Shown here piece by piece: positions 19,484-29,000 of a stretch of 64,000 nucleotides of DNA (its first letter is position 1; every line of letters starts with the position of its first letter). The notes beneath the pieces are model-generated. The model saw only the letters and a list, made by a program, of their open reading frames with translations, was not told the origin of the DNA and searched no databases. The stretch is from Parabacteroides faecalis. GTDB lineage: Bacteria; Bacteroidota; Bacteroidia; Bacteroidales; Tannerellaceae. A program made the position numbers and the translations under genes. The stretch spans positions 1 to 64,000 of the forward strand of contig NZ_JAKZMM010000017.1 in assembly GCF_022809355.1 (NCBI RefSeq), given 5' to 3'.

Positions 19484-19560
19484 AGAATCAGAAACAAGGG
19501 TGATTTGTATGTTCCTGTAACTATTCGTATCCTGATACAGATCTTGTTATCAAGTTATTT

Positions 19561-19642
19561 TTTGACAGATGTCGAAAAGCTTTATCACATTTGTCAAAAA
19601 GCTTTATCACATATATGGAAAAGCTTTACCACATCTGTCAAA
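19561..19642. repeat. 22-bp tandem array framed by a perfect 12-bp inverted repeat
   Basis: Three units AAAAGCTTTATCACAT begin at 19575, 19597 and 19619 (period 22), separated by 5-6 bp linkers. TTTGACAGATGT (19561-19572) and ACATCTGTCAAA (19631-19642) are perfect inverses at the two edges. The array lies between the divergent argR and glycogen operons, outside the ARG boxes. The rest of 19484-19899 is AT-rich and non-coding apart from the glycogen operon promoter. Confidence 0.88.
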
Positions 19643-19808
19643 AATATAAAAAGTAACGACAATCGCATTACAATATGCGATGGAAATTATCCGGCGGTTA
19701 CATGTTTCATAGCATATATTAACAACATATACTTTCTGTAAGTTATTGATTATTAGATTTGATTCTATTTAATGCTATAAAATAATTTAAAATATTTCTG
19801 AATAAGAA

Positions 19809-19840
19809 TTTGTTTTTTTAGATATTAAACTCTACTTTTG
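19809..19840 (+). promoter_or_regulatory. Bacteroidetes-type promoter of the glycogen operon
   Basis: TTTG at 19809-19812, a 20-bp spacer and TACTTTTG at 19833-19840 fit the -33/-7 consensus. The debranching enzyme start codon is 60 bp downstream. Confidence 0.7.
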
Positions 19841-19899
19841 ATACACAATAATAAATCAAACAGAAAAACACGAACAATAACATAAAAATTGATATACTT

Positions 19900-21837
19900 A
19901 TGAGTTATCTTAAATTTGATAAGACAGTTATGATCAATTTGGAAGAGTCGCTAACACGAGAAGTTTTGAGGACAAATCGCTTAGGGGCTTACCATAGTAG
20001 TACTGTCGTAGATTGTAATACTCGTAAATACCACGGATTACTGGTGATGCCTGTGCCCGCTTTGGACGATGATAATCACGTACTTCTATCTTCACTCGAT
20101 GAAACCGTAATCCAACATGGTGCTGAATTTAATCTGGGTTTACACAAGTATGGGGAAAATAATTTCAGTCCGAAGGGACATAAGTATATACGTGAATATA
20201 CTTGTGATACGGTACCTCGTACGGTTTACCGTGTGGGCGGTGTTATCTTCTCAAAGGAAAAGGTCTTTTCCATGTTTGAAAATCGAATCATGATTAAATA
20301 TACCCTTGAAGATGCCCATTCTGCAACAACTTTACGGTTCCGTCCGTTTTTGGCGTTCCGAAGTGTGAAGGAATTGACATATGCCAATGGTAATTTAAAC
20401 CAGAATTATACAGTCGTTCCGAATGGAATCAAAATGTGCCTTTATCCTGGGTATCCGGAATTGTTTATGCAATTCAGCAAAAAGGTAAATTTTGTTTTCG
20501 ATCCGAAATGGTATTACGGCATTGAATATTCAAAAGAACAGGAGAGAGGCTATCCTTATAAAGAAGATTTGTTTGTACCGGGATATTTTGAAGTACCTAT
20601 AAAGAAAGGGGAAACAATTGTCTTTAGCGCAGGCGACAGTCAGGTAGCAACCACCCGTTTGAAGACATTATATGATACAGAAGTTGCGGCGCGTACACCA
20701 CGAACTAGCTTTTATAATTGTTTAAAGAATTCGGCACAGCAGTTCTATTTCCGTCCTAAAAAACAGGATGCCTATTTGCTGGCCGGTTATCCTTGGTTTA
20801 AAGTAAGAGCTCGTGATTTGTTTTTGGCAACTCCGGGATGTACCTTATCTATTGATGATCCGGTACGTTTCGAAAAGATTATGGCTACAGCTTTACCGGC
20901 TCTGAGAGCATTTATGGAAGATGGTGCCCAGGATCCGGTGATTCAGGAAATTGAACAGCCCGATGTTATTTTGTGGGCAATTTGGGCTATCCAGCAATAT
21001 GCCAAGGTGGTTGGTATAGACAAGGCGAGAGAACTATATAAAGAGTTTATAGATGAGGCTCTCGAATATATAATGTCGCAGAAACATCCGGGATTGAAAG
21101 TGATGGATAGTGGTTTGTTGTTTGCCGATGGAGGACGCGACAAAGCAATCACTTGGATGAACTCAGTAGTTAACGGTCGGCCGGTAGTTCCGCGTTCTGG
21201 TTATATTGTTGAGTTTAATGCCGCATGGTATAATGCGTTGTGTTTCTCTCGTGAAATGAATGGCGAAGCAACAGATAAAAGAATTGATAAATTAATCAGT
21301 GCGATCAATGTTTCTTTCCCAAATACCTTCGTTAATGGATACAATTATTTATTTGACTATGTAAATGGTTCGTTTGTTGACTGGAGTGTTCGTCCGAATA
21401 TGATTTTCGCAGTAGCACTTCCTTATTCACCATTGACACGTATGCAAATGCGTTCTGTGTTGGATATTGTTACAAAGGAATTGTTAACGCCTAAAGGTAT
21501 TCGTTCATTGAGTCCCAAAAGCGAAGGATATCGTCCTTATTGTACAGGGCCTCAGGTTGAGAGAGATTTGGCCTACCATCAAGGTACAGCTTGGCCTTGG
21601 TTGTTGGGGGCTTATCTGGAGGCTTATCTTCGAGTGTTTGGTAAATCGGGAGCAGCGTTTGCCGGACGTATGTTGATTAGCATGGAAGAAGAAATGACCA
21701 ATCATTGTATTGGTACTATTTCAGAAATCTATGATGGAAATCCTCCTTTTACAGGTCGTGGAGCCATCTCGTTTGCCATGAATGTGGCTGCTATTCTAAG
21801 AATAGAAGAAATGTTGAAGAAGTATAACGCCGAATAA
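19900..21837 (+). CDS. Glycogen debranching enzyme (GH133 type)
   Basis: A 645-residue cytoplasmic amylo-alpha-1,6-glucosidase. The N-terminal ~230 residues match the bacterial/archaeal debranching-enzyme N-domain (LGAYHSSTVVDCNTRKYHGLLV). The C-terminal (alpha/alpha)6 barrel has PWFKVRARDLFLATPG with the acidic catalytic region, SYIVEFNAAWYNAL-like helices, YHQGTAWPWLLGAYLEA and GTISEIYDGNPPFTGRGA. It removes alpha-1,6 branches from glycogen. It is the first gene of a three-gene operon with a GT4 glycosyltransferase (14-bp gap) and a GH57 enzyme, a set seen in Bacteroidetes for intracellular glycogen turnover. Confidence 0.9.
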   Translation: MSYLKFDKTVMINLEESLTREVLRTNRLGAYHSSTVVDCNTRKYHGLLVMPVPALDDDNHVLLSSLDETVIQHGAEFNLGLHKYGENNFSPKGHKYIREYTCDTVPRTVYRVGGVIFSKEKVFSMFENRIMIKYTLEDAHSATTLRFRPFLAFRSVKELTYANGNLNQNYTVVPNGIKMCLYPGYPELFMQFSKKVNFVFDPKWYYGIEYSKEQERGYPYKEDLFVPGYFEVPIKKGETIVFSAGDSQVATTRLKTLYDTEVAARTPRTSFYNCLKNSAQQFYFRPKKQDAYLLAGYPWFKVRARDLFLATPGCTLSIDDPVRFEKIMATALPALRAFMEDGAQDPVIQEIEQPDVILWAIWAIQQYAKVVGIDKARELYKEFIDEALEYIMSQKHPGLKVMDSGLLFADGGRDKAITWMNSVVNGRPVVPRSGYIVEFNAAWYNALCFSREMNGEATDKRIDKLISAINVSFPNTFVNGYNYLFDYVNGSFVDWSVRPNMIFAVALPYSPLTRMQMRSVLDIVTKELLTPKGIRSLSPKSEGYRPYCTGPQVERDLAYHQGTAWPWLLGAYLEAYLRVFGKSGAAFAGRMLISMEEEMTNHCIGTISEIYDGNPPFTGRGAISFAMNVAAILRIEEMLKKYNAE

Positions 21838-21851
21838 ACTATACATACTAT

Positions 21852-23117
21852 ATGAAAGCATTAATGTTTGGTTGGGAATTTCCCCCTCATATTTTAGGTG
21901 GTTTGGGTACTGCTAGTTATGGATTGACTCGTGGTATGGCCATGCAACCTGATATGGATATTACCTTTTGTATTCCTAAACCTTGGGGAGATGAAGATCA
22001 GAGTTTCCTGAGGATTATTGGGGTAAACAATGTGCCCATTGTCTGGCGCGATGTCAATATGGATTATGTCAAAGAGCGCTTGGGCAAATTTATGGATCCA
22101 CAACTTTATTATGATTTCCGAAATAATATATATGCTGATTTTTCATATCGGCACGTAAATGATTTGGGATGTTTGGAATTTTCCGGACGGTACCCGAATA
22201 ATTTGTTGGAGGAAATTAATAATTATTCGATTGTGGCTGGTGTTATTGCACGTACAATACCGTGTGATATTATTCATGCTCATGACTGGTTAACCTATCC
22301 GGCAGGTATTCATGCTAAACAGGTAACTGGAAAGCCATTGGTTATACATGTACATGCTACGGATTATGATAGAAGCCGTGGAAATGTGAATCCGGATGTT
22401 TATGGCATAGAAAAGAATGGAATGGACCATGCTGATCATATCATAACAGTTAGTAACCTAACCCGTCAGACGGTCATAGAGAAATATCATCAGGATCCGG
22501 CAAAAGTAACTACGGTTCATAATGCAGTAGAACCTTTGAGTCCGGAAATCTTGGCCATTCAGGATAAAAAAGGAGTTAAAGATAAAGTCATTACTTTCTT
22601 GGGCCGAATTACCATGCAGAAAGGACCTGAATATTTTGTTGAGGCTGCAGCCAAGGTATTGAAACGGGCTCCTCATGCTCGCTTTATTATGGCTGGTAGC
22701 GGTGATATGATGAATCAGATGATTCGTTTAGCTGCTTCCCGAAATATATCAGATCGTTTTCACTTCACCGGATTTATGAAAGGAAAACAGGTATATGAAG
22801 TCCTGAAGGCTAGTGATGTATATGTGATGCCATCTGTATCAGAGCCATTTGGTATATCTCCTTTGGAAGCAATGCAATGTGGTGTACCTACCATTATTTC
22901 TAAACAGTCGGGTTGTGCAGAGATTTTGGATTATGCCATCAAAGTTGATTATTGGGATATTGAGGCGTTGGCAGATGCTATGTATTCAATTATCACATAT
23001 CCTGCTATGCACGAATTCTTGAAAGTTGAAGGCAAGAAGGAAGTGGATAATATCAAATGGGAATATGCCGGACAGAAAGTTCGTCGTATCTATGATATGG
23101 TGTTAGGTAACAAATAA
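21852..23117 (+). CDS. GT4-family glycosyltransferase, probable glycogen synthase
   Basis: A 421-residue GT-B fold enzyme. The N-terminal substrate loop is MFGWEFPPHILGGLGTASYGL, the middle has CDIIHAHDWLTYPAG, and the nucleotide-sugar site has FLGRITMQKGPEYFVEAAA and the E-x7-E motif SEPFGISPLEAMQCGVPTI. Sequence features resemble archaeal and Bacteroidetes glycogen synthases of GT4 rather than classical GlgA (GT5). Placement between a debranching enzyme and a GH57 enzyme supports glucan elongation with a nucleotide-glucose donor. The exact donor cannot be read from the sequence. Confidence 0.85.
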   Translation: MKALMFGWEFPPHILGGLGTASYGLTRGMAMQPDMDITFCIPKPWGDEDQSFLRIIGVNNVPIVWRDVNMDYVKERLGKFMDPQLYYDFRNNIYADFSYRHVNDLGCLEFSGRYPNNLLEEINNYSIVAGVIARTIPCDIIHAHDWLTYPAGIHAKQVTGKPLVIHVHATDYDRSRGNVNPDVYGIEKNGMDHADHIITVSNLTRQTVIEKYHQDPAKVTTVHNAVEPLSPEILAIQDKKGVKDKVITFLGRITMQKGPEYFVEAAAKVLKRAPHARFIMAGSGDMMNQMIRLAASRNISDRFHFTGFMKGKQVYEVLKASDVYVMPSVSEPFGISPLEAMQCGVPTIISKQSGCAEILDYAIKVDYWDIEALADAMYSIITYPAMHEFLKVEGKKEVDNIKWEYAGQKVRRIYDMVLGNK

Positions 23118-23155
23118 AACAAATTCAAACAGAAAACAAATAAACAGAAATTATT

Positions 23156-24481
23156 ATGAAAACTATATGCTTCTATTTTCAGATACATCAGCCGTTCCGT
23201 TTGAAAAGATATCGTTTTTTTGATATAGGGAATGACCATTATTACTATGATGATTTCCAAAATGAGGAAATTATCCGTCGAATTGCAGAGAAATGTTATT
23301 TGCCTGCCAATCGGACTATTTTGGAAATGATCAAAGCAAGCGGGAATAAGTTTAAAGTGGCATTTTCTATTTCAGGTGTCGCTTTGGAGCAAATGGAAAT
23401 CTATACTCCTGAGGTAATAGATTCTTTTAAGGAGTTGGTTGCAACGGGAAATGTAGAGTTCTTGTCAGAAACCTATGCTCATTCTCTTTCTTCATTAGGT
23501 GATCCGGATGAATTTAAACATCAGATAGACAAACAGGAAGACAAAATCCAAACATTGTTTGGTGTAAAACCCAAAGTTTTCCGTAATACAGAATTGATTT
23601 ATTCAGATGATATTTCTGAGATCGTTTACGAAAAAGGATATAAGGGCATGTTGACAGAAGGAGCAAAACATATATTAGGTTGGAAGAGTCCTAATTATAT
23701 GTATAGCTCAAGTGTACAACCTAATTTGCACTTATTGTTGAAGAACGATCGTTTCAGCGAAGATCTATCTGAACGCTTCAGTGACTATAGCTGGAATGAA
23801 TATCCATTGACTGCTGACAAGTTTATTTCATGGATCGCTGCAACACCTGAGTCAGAACAAGTAATTAATTTGTTCATGAACTATGAAGTGTTAGGTTCTT
23901 TGCATCCGGCAGAAACAGGAATTTTTGACTTCTTCAAAGCTTTGCCTCGTTTTGCGGCAGAAAAAGGTATCAGTTTCTCAACGCCATCAGAAGTATTTTC
24001 TCTCTTGAAGCCAGTTGATAGTATTTCTGTTCCATACCCTATTTCATGGGTAGATGAAGAACGTGATTGTAGTTCTTGGTTAGGAAATGTTTTGCAACAG
24101 GAAGCATTCAAGAAGATTTGTGAAATTGGTGAACGGGTTCGTTTGTGTGATTTACGAAGAATCCGTCAAGACTGGTATTACTTACAGAGCAGTGACCATT
24201 TCTATTATATGAGTACAAAGCATATGGGACGTGCCGGTTTCAGTCCATACGATAATCCTTATGATGCATTTAATAACTATATGAATGTGCTTTCTGATTT
24301 TATTGAGCGTGTCAATGCCCAGTATCCTCAAGATATCGATAATGAAGAATTGAATTCATTATTGACTACTATCAAAAATCAGGGAGAAGAAATTGAAGGA
24401 TTACAAAAAGAATTGGATAAGTTGAAGAAAAAGTCAACTTCAAGGAAGGCGAAAGATTCTTCAGCTGGAACAGACAAATAA
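23156..24481 (+). CDS. GH57 family alpha-amylase or glucanotransferase
   Basis: A 441-residue cytoplasmic GH57 protein. Conserved regions in order are FQIHQPFRLKRYR (HQP motif, residues ~8-13), GNVEFLSETYAHSL, PKVFRNTELIYSDDI (expected nucleophile glutamate), and INLFMNYEVLGSLHP in the position of the acid/base region. The tail (residues ~400-441) is a charged coiled-coil and basic extension. GH57 enzymes in glycogen operons act as alpha-amylases, 4-alpha-glucanotransferases or branching enzymes; I cannot choose between them. In the region of the usual GH57 acid/base aspartate I see NYE rather than DYE, worth checking for activity. Confidence 0.85.
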   Translation: MKTICFYFQIHQPFRLKRYRFFDIGNDHYYYDDFQNEEIIRRIAEKCYLPANRTILEMIKASGNKFKVAFSISGVALEQMEIYTPEVIDSFKELVATGNVEFLSETYAHSLSSLGDPDEFKHQIDKQEDKIQTLFGVKPKVFRNTELIYSDDISEIVYEKGYKGMLTEGAKHILGWKSPNYMYSSSVQPNLHLLLKNDRFSEDLSERFSDYSWNEYPLTADKFISWIAATPESEQVINLFMNYEVLGSLHPAETGIFDFFKALPRFAAEKGISFSTPSEVFSLLKPVDSISVPYPISWVDEERDCSSWLGNVLQQEAFKKICEIGERVRLCDLRRIRQDWYYLQSSDHFYYMSTKHMGRAGFSPYDNPYDAFNNYMNVLSDFIERVNAQYPQDIDNEELNSLLTTIKNQGEEIEGLQKELDKLKKKSTSRKAKDSSAGTDK

Positions 24482-24652
24482 ACAAGTCGTCATAGTATTT
24501 TATATATTAATTGGACAAATAATTGCTTATACTATTTAAGTAGAAGTCATGTTTTTTGAGTTGGAGGGCTTATGGATGTAATTTTTTGTGATATAGTGGG
24601 AAGTTAGGTTTTGCCCTCTAGTTTAAAGGTTTTTAATAGTTGATATATGTGG

Positions 24653-24686
24653 AGCCGTTTCTTTGTGAAAAGAGACGGCTTTTTTT
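24653..24686 (+). terminator. Terminator after the glycogen operon
   Basis: AGCCGTTTCTTT pairs with AAAGAGACGGCT and is followed by seven Ts. It lies about 170 bp downstream of the GH57 gene. The rest of 24482-24880 is AT-rich and non-coding, with a possible long-range pair GGAGGGC/GCCCTC near 24563 and 24613; no gene or repeat array is seen there. Confidence 0.85.
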
Positions 24687-24880
24687 GTGGAATGGGGTAA
24701 CGTAGTGTGGAAATATTCCTCATTATAATGGTGCTCATGTTCGGCATTTGTAGTAAATTTGCACCATATAATTCTAAATATTAGGTTAATAACCAAATTG
24801 GGTGATTTTTAAGTGATATTTTGGTACGATTATTTCTTTGTTCTATGCGATGTAATATTAATTTTTTAGGTAGAAAAACA

Positions 24881-26053
24881 ATGTTAGGTATGTTTGGAAA
24901 AAAGCAATGGCCGCTTTACGCTTTCTTGGGTTTAGCCGTTATAATGGCTGGTTGTAAGAAAAAAGTAGAGCCGCAATTGCCAATTGTCATCGTAGAAAAA
25001 CCTGTTAAAAAGGATGTTCAGATTTATGGTGAATATGTCGGAACAATCAAAGCTGAGAGTTTTGTAGAGATACATGCTCGAGTAGAAGGTTATCTGGAAA
25101 ATATGATGTTTGAAGAGGGTAAGAGAGTGAAGCAAGGTGATCCGTTGTTTATTATCAGTCCGGCTCTATATAAAGCTCGTGTAGAAAAGGCAAAGGCTCA
25201 GCTGAAAAAGAATGAAGTACAAGCCGCAAAAGCAGCACGTGATGTACAGCGTTTGACTCCTTTGTATGAACAGCATGCAGCCAGTCAATTGGATTTAGAT
25301 AATGCAATTGCTGCTAAAGAGAATGCTGAAGCAGATGTAGCTATGAGTAAAGCTGATTTGGATCAGGCTAATTTGGAATTGAGTTATACACGAGTGACTT
25401 CTCCGATTACAGGATATATCAGTGAAAGATTAGTGGATATTGGTACTTTGGTAGGACCAGGTTCTAAGTCCAAGTTGGCGACAGTGGTAAAAAGCGATAC
25501 TGTCAATGTAGATTTTAAGATGACCGCCTTGGATTATTTGCGAGCAGAACGGCGAAATGTTAAATTCGGAGTTCAGGATACGACGCGTTCCTGGCAGCCG
25601 ACTGTTACTGTAACATTGGCCGACAATTCCGAATATCCAGTCAAAGGTATAGTCGATTTCGCCGATCCTTCTGTAGATCCTAAAACGGGAACATTTACGG
25701 TACGTGCTATTTTGCCTAACCCGAACCGTAAATTATTGCCAGGTCAGGCAACGCGGGTAAAATTATTGTTGGATGTTCGTGAACGGGCTATAGTTATTCC
25801 TCGTAAAGCTTTATCGATAGAAAAAGGCGGTGCCTTCATTTATGTATTGCGTCGAGATGACGTGGCTGAAAAGCGTTTTGTGCAGATTGGACCGGAATTT
25901 GATAATTCAGTCGTAATCGAACGTGGTTTAGGTGAGAACGAACGGGTCGTAGTTGAAGGTTATAATAAGTTAGAGCCGAATGTCAAAGTACAACCCGTAT
26001 TGTCGAGTGATGATAAAGCTATTCAAGCATTAAGAGAAAAGGAGGAAGAATAA
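24881..26053 (+). CDS. RND efflux periplasmic adaptor lipoprotein (AcrA-like)
   Basis: A 390-residue membrane-fusion protein. From the ATG at 24881 the signal peptide ends with a lipobox VIMAGC, so it is anchored to the inner membrane by lipid. A barrel-sandwich half domain starts at EIHARVEGYLENM, then comes the alpha-helical hairpin (residues ~95-165, rich in A, K and E), the second half YTRVTSPITGYISERLVDIGTLV, a beta-barrel, and a membrane-proximal domain (AIVIPRKALSIEKGGAFIYV). The frame is open 60 bases further upstream, but that would put 20 polar residues ahead of the signal peptide. One base separates it from the RND pump gene. Confidence 0.92.
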   Translation: MLGMFGKKQWPLYAFLGLAVIMAGCKKKVEPQLPIVIVEKPVKKDVQIYGEYVGTIKAESFVEIHARVEGYLENMMFEEGKRVKQGDPLFIISPALYKARVEKAKAQLKKNEVQAAKAARDVQRLTPLYEQHAASQLDLDNAIAAKENAEADVAMSKADLDQANLELSYTRVTSPITGYISERLVDIGTLVGPGSKSKLATVVKSDTVNVDFKMTALDYLRAERRNVKFGVQDTTRSWQPTVTVTLADNSEYPVKGIVDFADPSVDPKTGTFTVRAILPNPNRKLLPGQATRVKLLLDVRERAIVIPRKALSIEKGGAFIYVLRRDDVAEKRFVQIGPEFDNSVVIERGLGENERVVVEGYNKLEPNVKVQPVLSSDDKAIQALREKEEE

Positions 26054-26054
26054 T

Positions 26055-29000
26055 ATGAAGCCTGGTTTCTTTATTGATCGCCCGGTATTTTCTACTGTTT
26101 TGTCTATTTTGATCGTATTGGTAGGACTTATCGGTCTGATTATGCTGCCTATTGAGCAGTATCCCCAGATAACACCTCCGGTAGTAAAAATTGGAGCAAC
26201 TTATCCCGGTGCAAATGCGTTGACGCTTTCACAAGCTGTTGCTACGCCGATTGAGCAGGAATTGAATGGAACGCCGGGAATGATTTATATGCAGAGTAGT
26301 AGTTCTAACTCCGGCTCATTAAACATTACCGTGACATTTGATGTTTCTGCTAATCCGGATTTGGCGGCTGTTGAAGTTCAAAACCGTGTCAAACTGGCCG
26401 AAAGTCGTCTGCCGGCTGAGGTGATTCAAAATGGTATTACCATTGAAAAGCAGGCTCCGAGTCAGTTAATGACGTTAACACTGATGTCTGATGATCCAAA
26501 GTTTGATGAAATTTATCTGAGTAACTTTGCGACAATTAATGTATTGGATGTTATTCGTCGTATTCCTGGAGTAGGACGTGTTTCTAATATTGGTAGCCGA
26601 TATTATGGTATGCAGATTTGGGTATATCCGGATCGTCTGGCCAATATGGGATTAACGGTAAAGGATTTACAGGATGCCTTAAAAGATCAAAACAGAGAAT
26701 CGGCTGCCGGAGAATTTGGTAAACAACCGATTCTGGATGTAGATGTGACATTACCTGTTACTTCTTCCGGTCGTTTGTCAACCGTTGAGGAATTCGAAAA
26801 TATTGTGATTCGTGCTAATTCGGATGGTTCTATCGTCCGGATGCGAGATGTAGCCCGAGTATCATTGGAAGCTTCTTCTTATTCGACAGAGAGTGGTATT
26901 AATGGTAAGAATGCTGCTATATTGGGAATTTACATGTTACCAGGAGCGAATGCTTTGGAAGTAGCTAAAAGTGTACGTGCAGAAATGGCTGAAATCAGCA
27001 AGAACTTCCCGGAAGGTGTAGAATATAATTTCCCGTTTGATATGACGGAATATATCTCCCAATCGGTACATGAAGTTTATAAGACATTGTTTGAAGCATT
27101 GTTCTTAGTTATTTTAGTTGTATTCTTGTCATTGCAGAACTGGCGTGCGGCATTAATCCCAACTATCGCTGTTCCTATCTCTTTGATCGGAACATTTGGA
27201 TTTATGTTGGTCATGGGCTTCTCATTGAATATGCTGACATTGTTAGGTTTGATTCTGGCTATTGGTATTGTGGTGGATGATGCCATTGTCGTGGTAGAAA
27301 ACGTTGAGCGTATTATTAATGAGGAAAATATTTCAACCCGAGAGGCTACACACCGGGCTATGAAGGAATTGTCGGGAGCTTTGATCGCTACCTCAATGGT
27401 TTTGGTGGCTGTATTCGTCCCCGTAAGTTTTCTAAGTGGTATCACCGGTCAGTTGTATCGGCAGTTCTCTATAACGATTGCTGTATCTGTAATGCTTTCT
27501 ACTGTAGTAGCGTTGACGTTGAGTCCGGCTATGTGTGCCATTATCTTGCGTCCGTCAAAGCATGAAAAGAAGAATATCGTGTTCCGGAAGATTAATGAGT
27601 GGCTTGAAAAGGGAAATCATAAATACACAAATATCTTACGCCGGGTAATGAATATGCCGAAACGCATCCTGGCAGGTTTTGGTATGGTATTGGTTATGAT
27701 TTTTGTTATGAGTCATTTATTACCGACTTCGTTTATACCGGAAGAGGATCAAGGTTTCTTTACTGTAGAAATCGAATTGCCTGAAGGTGCGACATTGGAA
27801 CGTACACGAGTTGTAACGGACCGGTTGATTGATTTCTTGAATCATCAGCCTGCCGTAGCTTATGTGCAAAATGTAACAGGTAGTAGTGGACGATTGGGTA
27901 CTACGCAAAACAGAGCAACGTTAACGGTTATCTTAAAGCCGTGGGAAGAACGTAAATCTGGTGATATGGGCGTGGAAGATGTGATGGAAACCGTACGGAA
28001 AGAACTTTATTATTATCCGGAGGTTGTGGGTTACGTAAACCGTCCGCCGGTTATTCCAGGCTTGGGTGAAAGTGGAGGTTTGGAAATGCAGTTAGAGGCT
28101 AGAGGTGATGCTACTTGGGACGATTTAGTACAAGCTACAGATACATTCTTGTATTATGCTAAAAAAGCTCCTGAATTGCATAGTGTATCATCTGCAATGC
28201 AAGCGGATATTCCTCAAATTTACTTTGATGTAGATCGAGATCATGCGAAGTTCTTGGGGATTCCAATGGCTGACATCTTCTCTACTATGAAAGCTTATTT
28301 GGGATCTGTGTATGTGAACGATTTCAATATGTTTAATCGTATTTACCGTGTTTACATTCAGGCAGAGGCACCTTATCGTGCGAATAAAGAGAGTTTGGGA
28401 CTTTTCTTTGTTCGGACAGGAAGCGGTGAGATGGTTCCGTTGACAGCTTTGGGTACAACGCAGTATACAACGGGTCCTGGAACAATCAAGCGTTTCAATA
28501 TGTTCTCTACGGCTCCTATCAATGCTGTTGCAGCTCCAGGATATAGTACCGGTGAGGCGATGAAAGCATTGGAACGTATTGCGAAAGAACATTTATCGGA
28601 TAATATTGCAATTGAATGGAGCGGCTTGTCTTATCAGGAAAACAAGGCAGGTGGACAGACGGGATTTATTCTGGCATTGATCTTCTTATTTGTATTCTTG
28701 TTCCTGGCTGCCCAGTATGAAAGCTGGATTGTTCCGATTGCCGTGTTACTTTCGTTACCGATTGCTGCTTTGGGGGCCTTCCTTGGAATTTGGGTAACCG
28801 GATTGGAAAACGATGTATATTTCCAGATCGGTTTGGTAACATTAATTGGTTTGGCTGCTAAGAATGCCATCCTGATTGTCGAATTTGCTAAAGTTCAGGT
28901 GGATGAAGGAGCGGATCCTGTGCAGGCAGCTATTCATGCGGCTCAGATGCGTTTCCGTCCGATTTTGATGACTTCATTGGCATTTGTCTTAGGTATGTTG

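Noticed and set aside
19448-19741. 97-residue plus-strand frame between argR and the glycogen operon
   Set aside because: It runs over ARG box 3 and the 22-bp array, so its sequence is fixed by repeats and operators; there is no domain.
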